Part shown: in pieces, positions 14,247-14,280 of the stretch
Numbering within the stretch: position 1 is the stretch's first letter
Layout: every line of letters begins with the position of its first letter
Assembly (NCBI RefSeq): GCF_042652965.1
Contig: NZ_JBHSHL010000032.1
Location: forward strand, 1 to 14,280
Source: Filifactor villosus
Lineage (GTDB): Bacteria; Bacillota; Clostridia; Peptostreptococcales; Filifactoraceae
Direction of reading: 5' to 3'
DNA length: 14,280 bases
Position numbers and translations under genes: made by a program
Notes under the pieces: generated by a model
Database searches by the model: none
The model's input: only the letters and a program-made list of their open reading frames with translations
Told to the model about the DNA's origin: nothing

Positions 14247-14280
14247 CCACCAAACACATTGCAACTAAATGTATTGGCGG
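14247..14280 (+). other. Leader hairpin at the right edge
   Basis: CCACCAA (14247-14253) pairs with TTGGCGG (14274-14280) with one mismatch, and ACATT (14256-14260) pairs with AATGT (14268-14272), with a small internal loop and a GCAACTA apical loop. It starts about 25 nt after the predicted transcript start. It may be the beginning of a structured leader or of a repeat; the window ends here. Confidence 0.35.

Noticed and set aside
1..14280. CRISPR array, tRNA or rRNA genes
   Set aside because: No regularly spaced repeats and no cloverleaf or rRNA-like sequence were seen on either strand.

Overview
The window is low-GC bacterial chromosome with Gram-positive character. It most likely comes from an anaerobic member of the Clostridia (Peptostreptococcaceae or Filifactor-like), but the exact genus is inference. 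The clues are strong AGGAGG ribosome binding sites, sigma-A promoters, an L21 leader RNA, an rplU-prp-rpmA operon whose L27 carries the Firmicutes-type cleavable N-terminus, a secreted copper-amine-oxidase-N/sunset-domain protein, and a single-chain pyruvate carboxylase.

Left part (1-2780, mostly plus strand). A short minus-strand ORF of unknown nature ends on its own hairpin terminator at the left edge. Next comes the ribosomal operon rplU (L21) - prp (the cysteine protease that trims L27) - rpmA (L27), with a clear promoter, a leader RNA and a terminator. The usual obg gene does not follow. Instead glyA (serine hydroxymethyltransferase) follows as its own unit with promoter and terminator.

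Middle (2780-7020, plus strand). Four apparently single-gene units lie here: a DUF2254 membrane protein, a small GlsB/YeaQ/YmgE-type membrane protein, a pyridoxal/pyridoxamine kinase, and the secreted copper-amine-oxidase-N plus sunset-domain protein. The kinase makes PLP, which GlyA needs. The last gene converges on pyc, and the two share a bidirectional terminator.

Right part (7032-14280). A full-length pyruvate carboxylase is on the minus strand. Upstream of it is about 960 bp of AT-rich DNA without a convincing gene. That stretch holds a candidate 220-bp MITE-like inverted-repeat element and a gene-like fragment. A plus-strand module of an isochorismatase-fold cysteine hydrolase and an APC-family amino acid/amine permease follows. 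The hydrolase promoter is overlaid by three ATACA/TGTAT-type inverted repeats, which suggests local repression or induction. The two genes plausibly import and hydrolyse a small amide-type substrate, but the substrate cannot be read from the sequence. At the right edge a consensus promoter and a leader hairpin drive a gene outside the window.

Most of the window is ordinary core metabolism and translation. The parts most worth a second look are the hydrolase/permease module with its operators, the possible MITE, the 16-bp perfect inverted repeat behind the hydrolase, and the truncated leader at the right edge.
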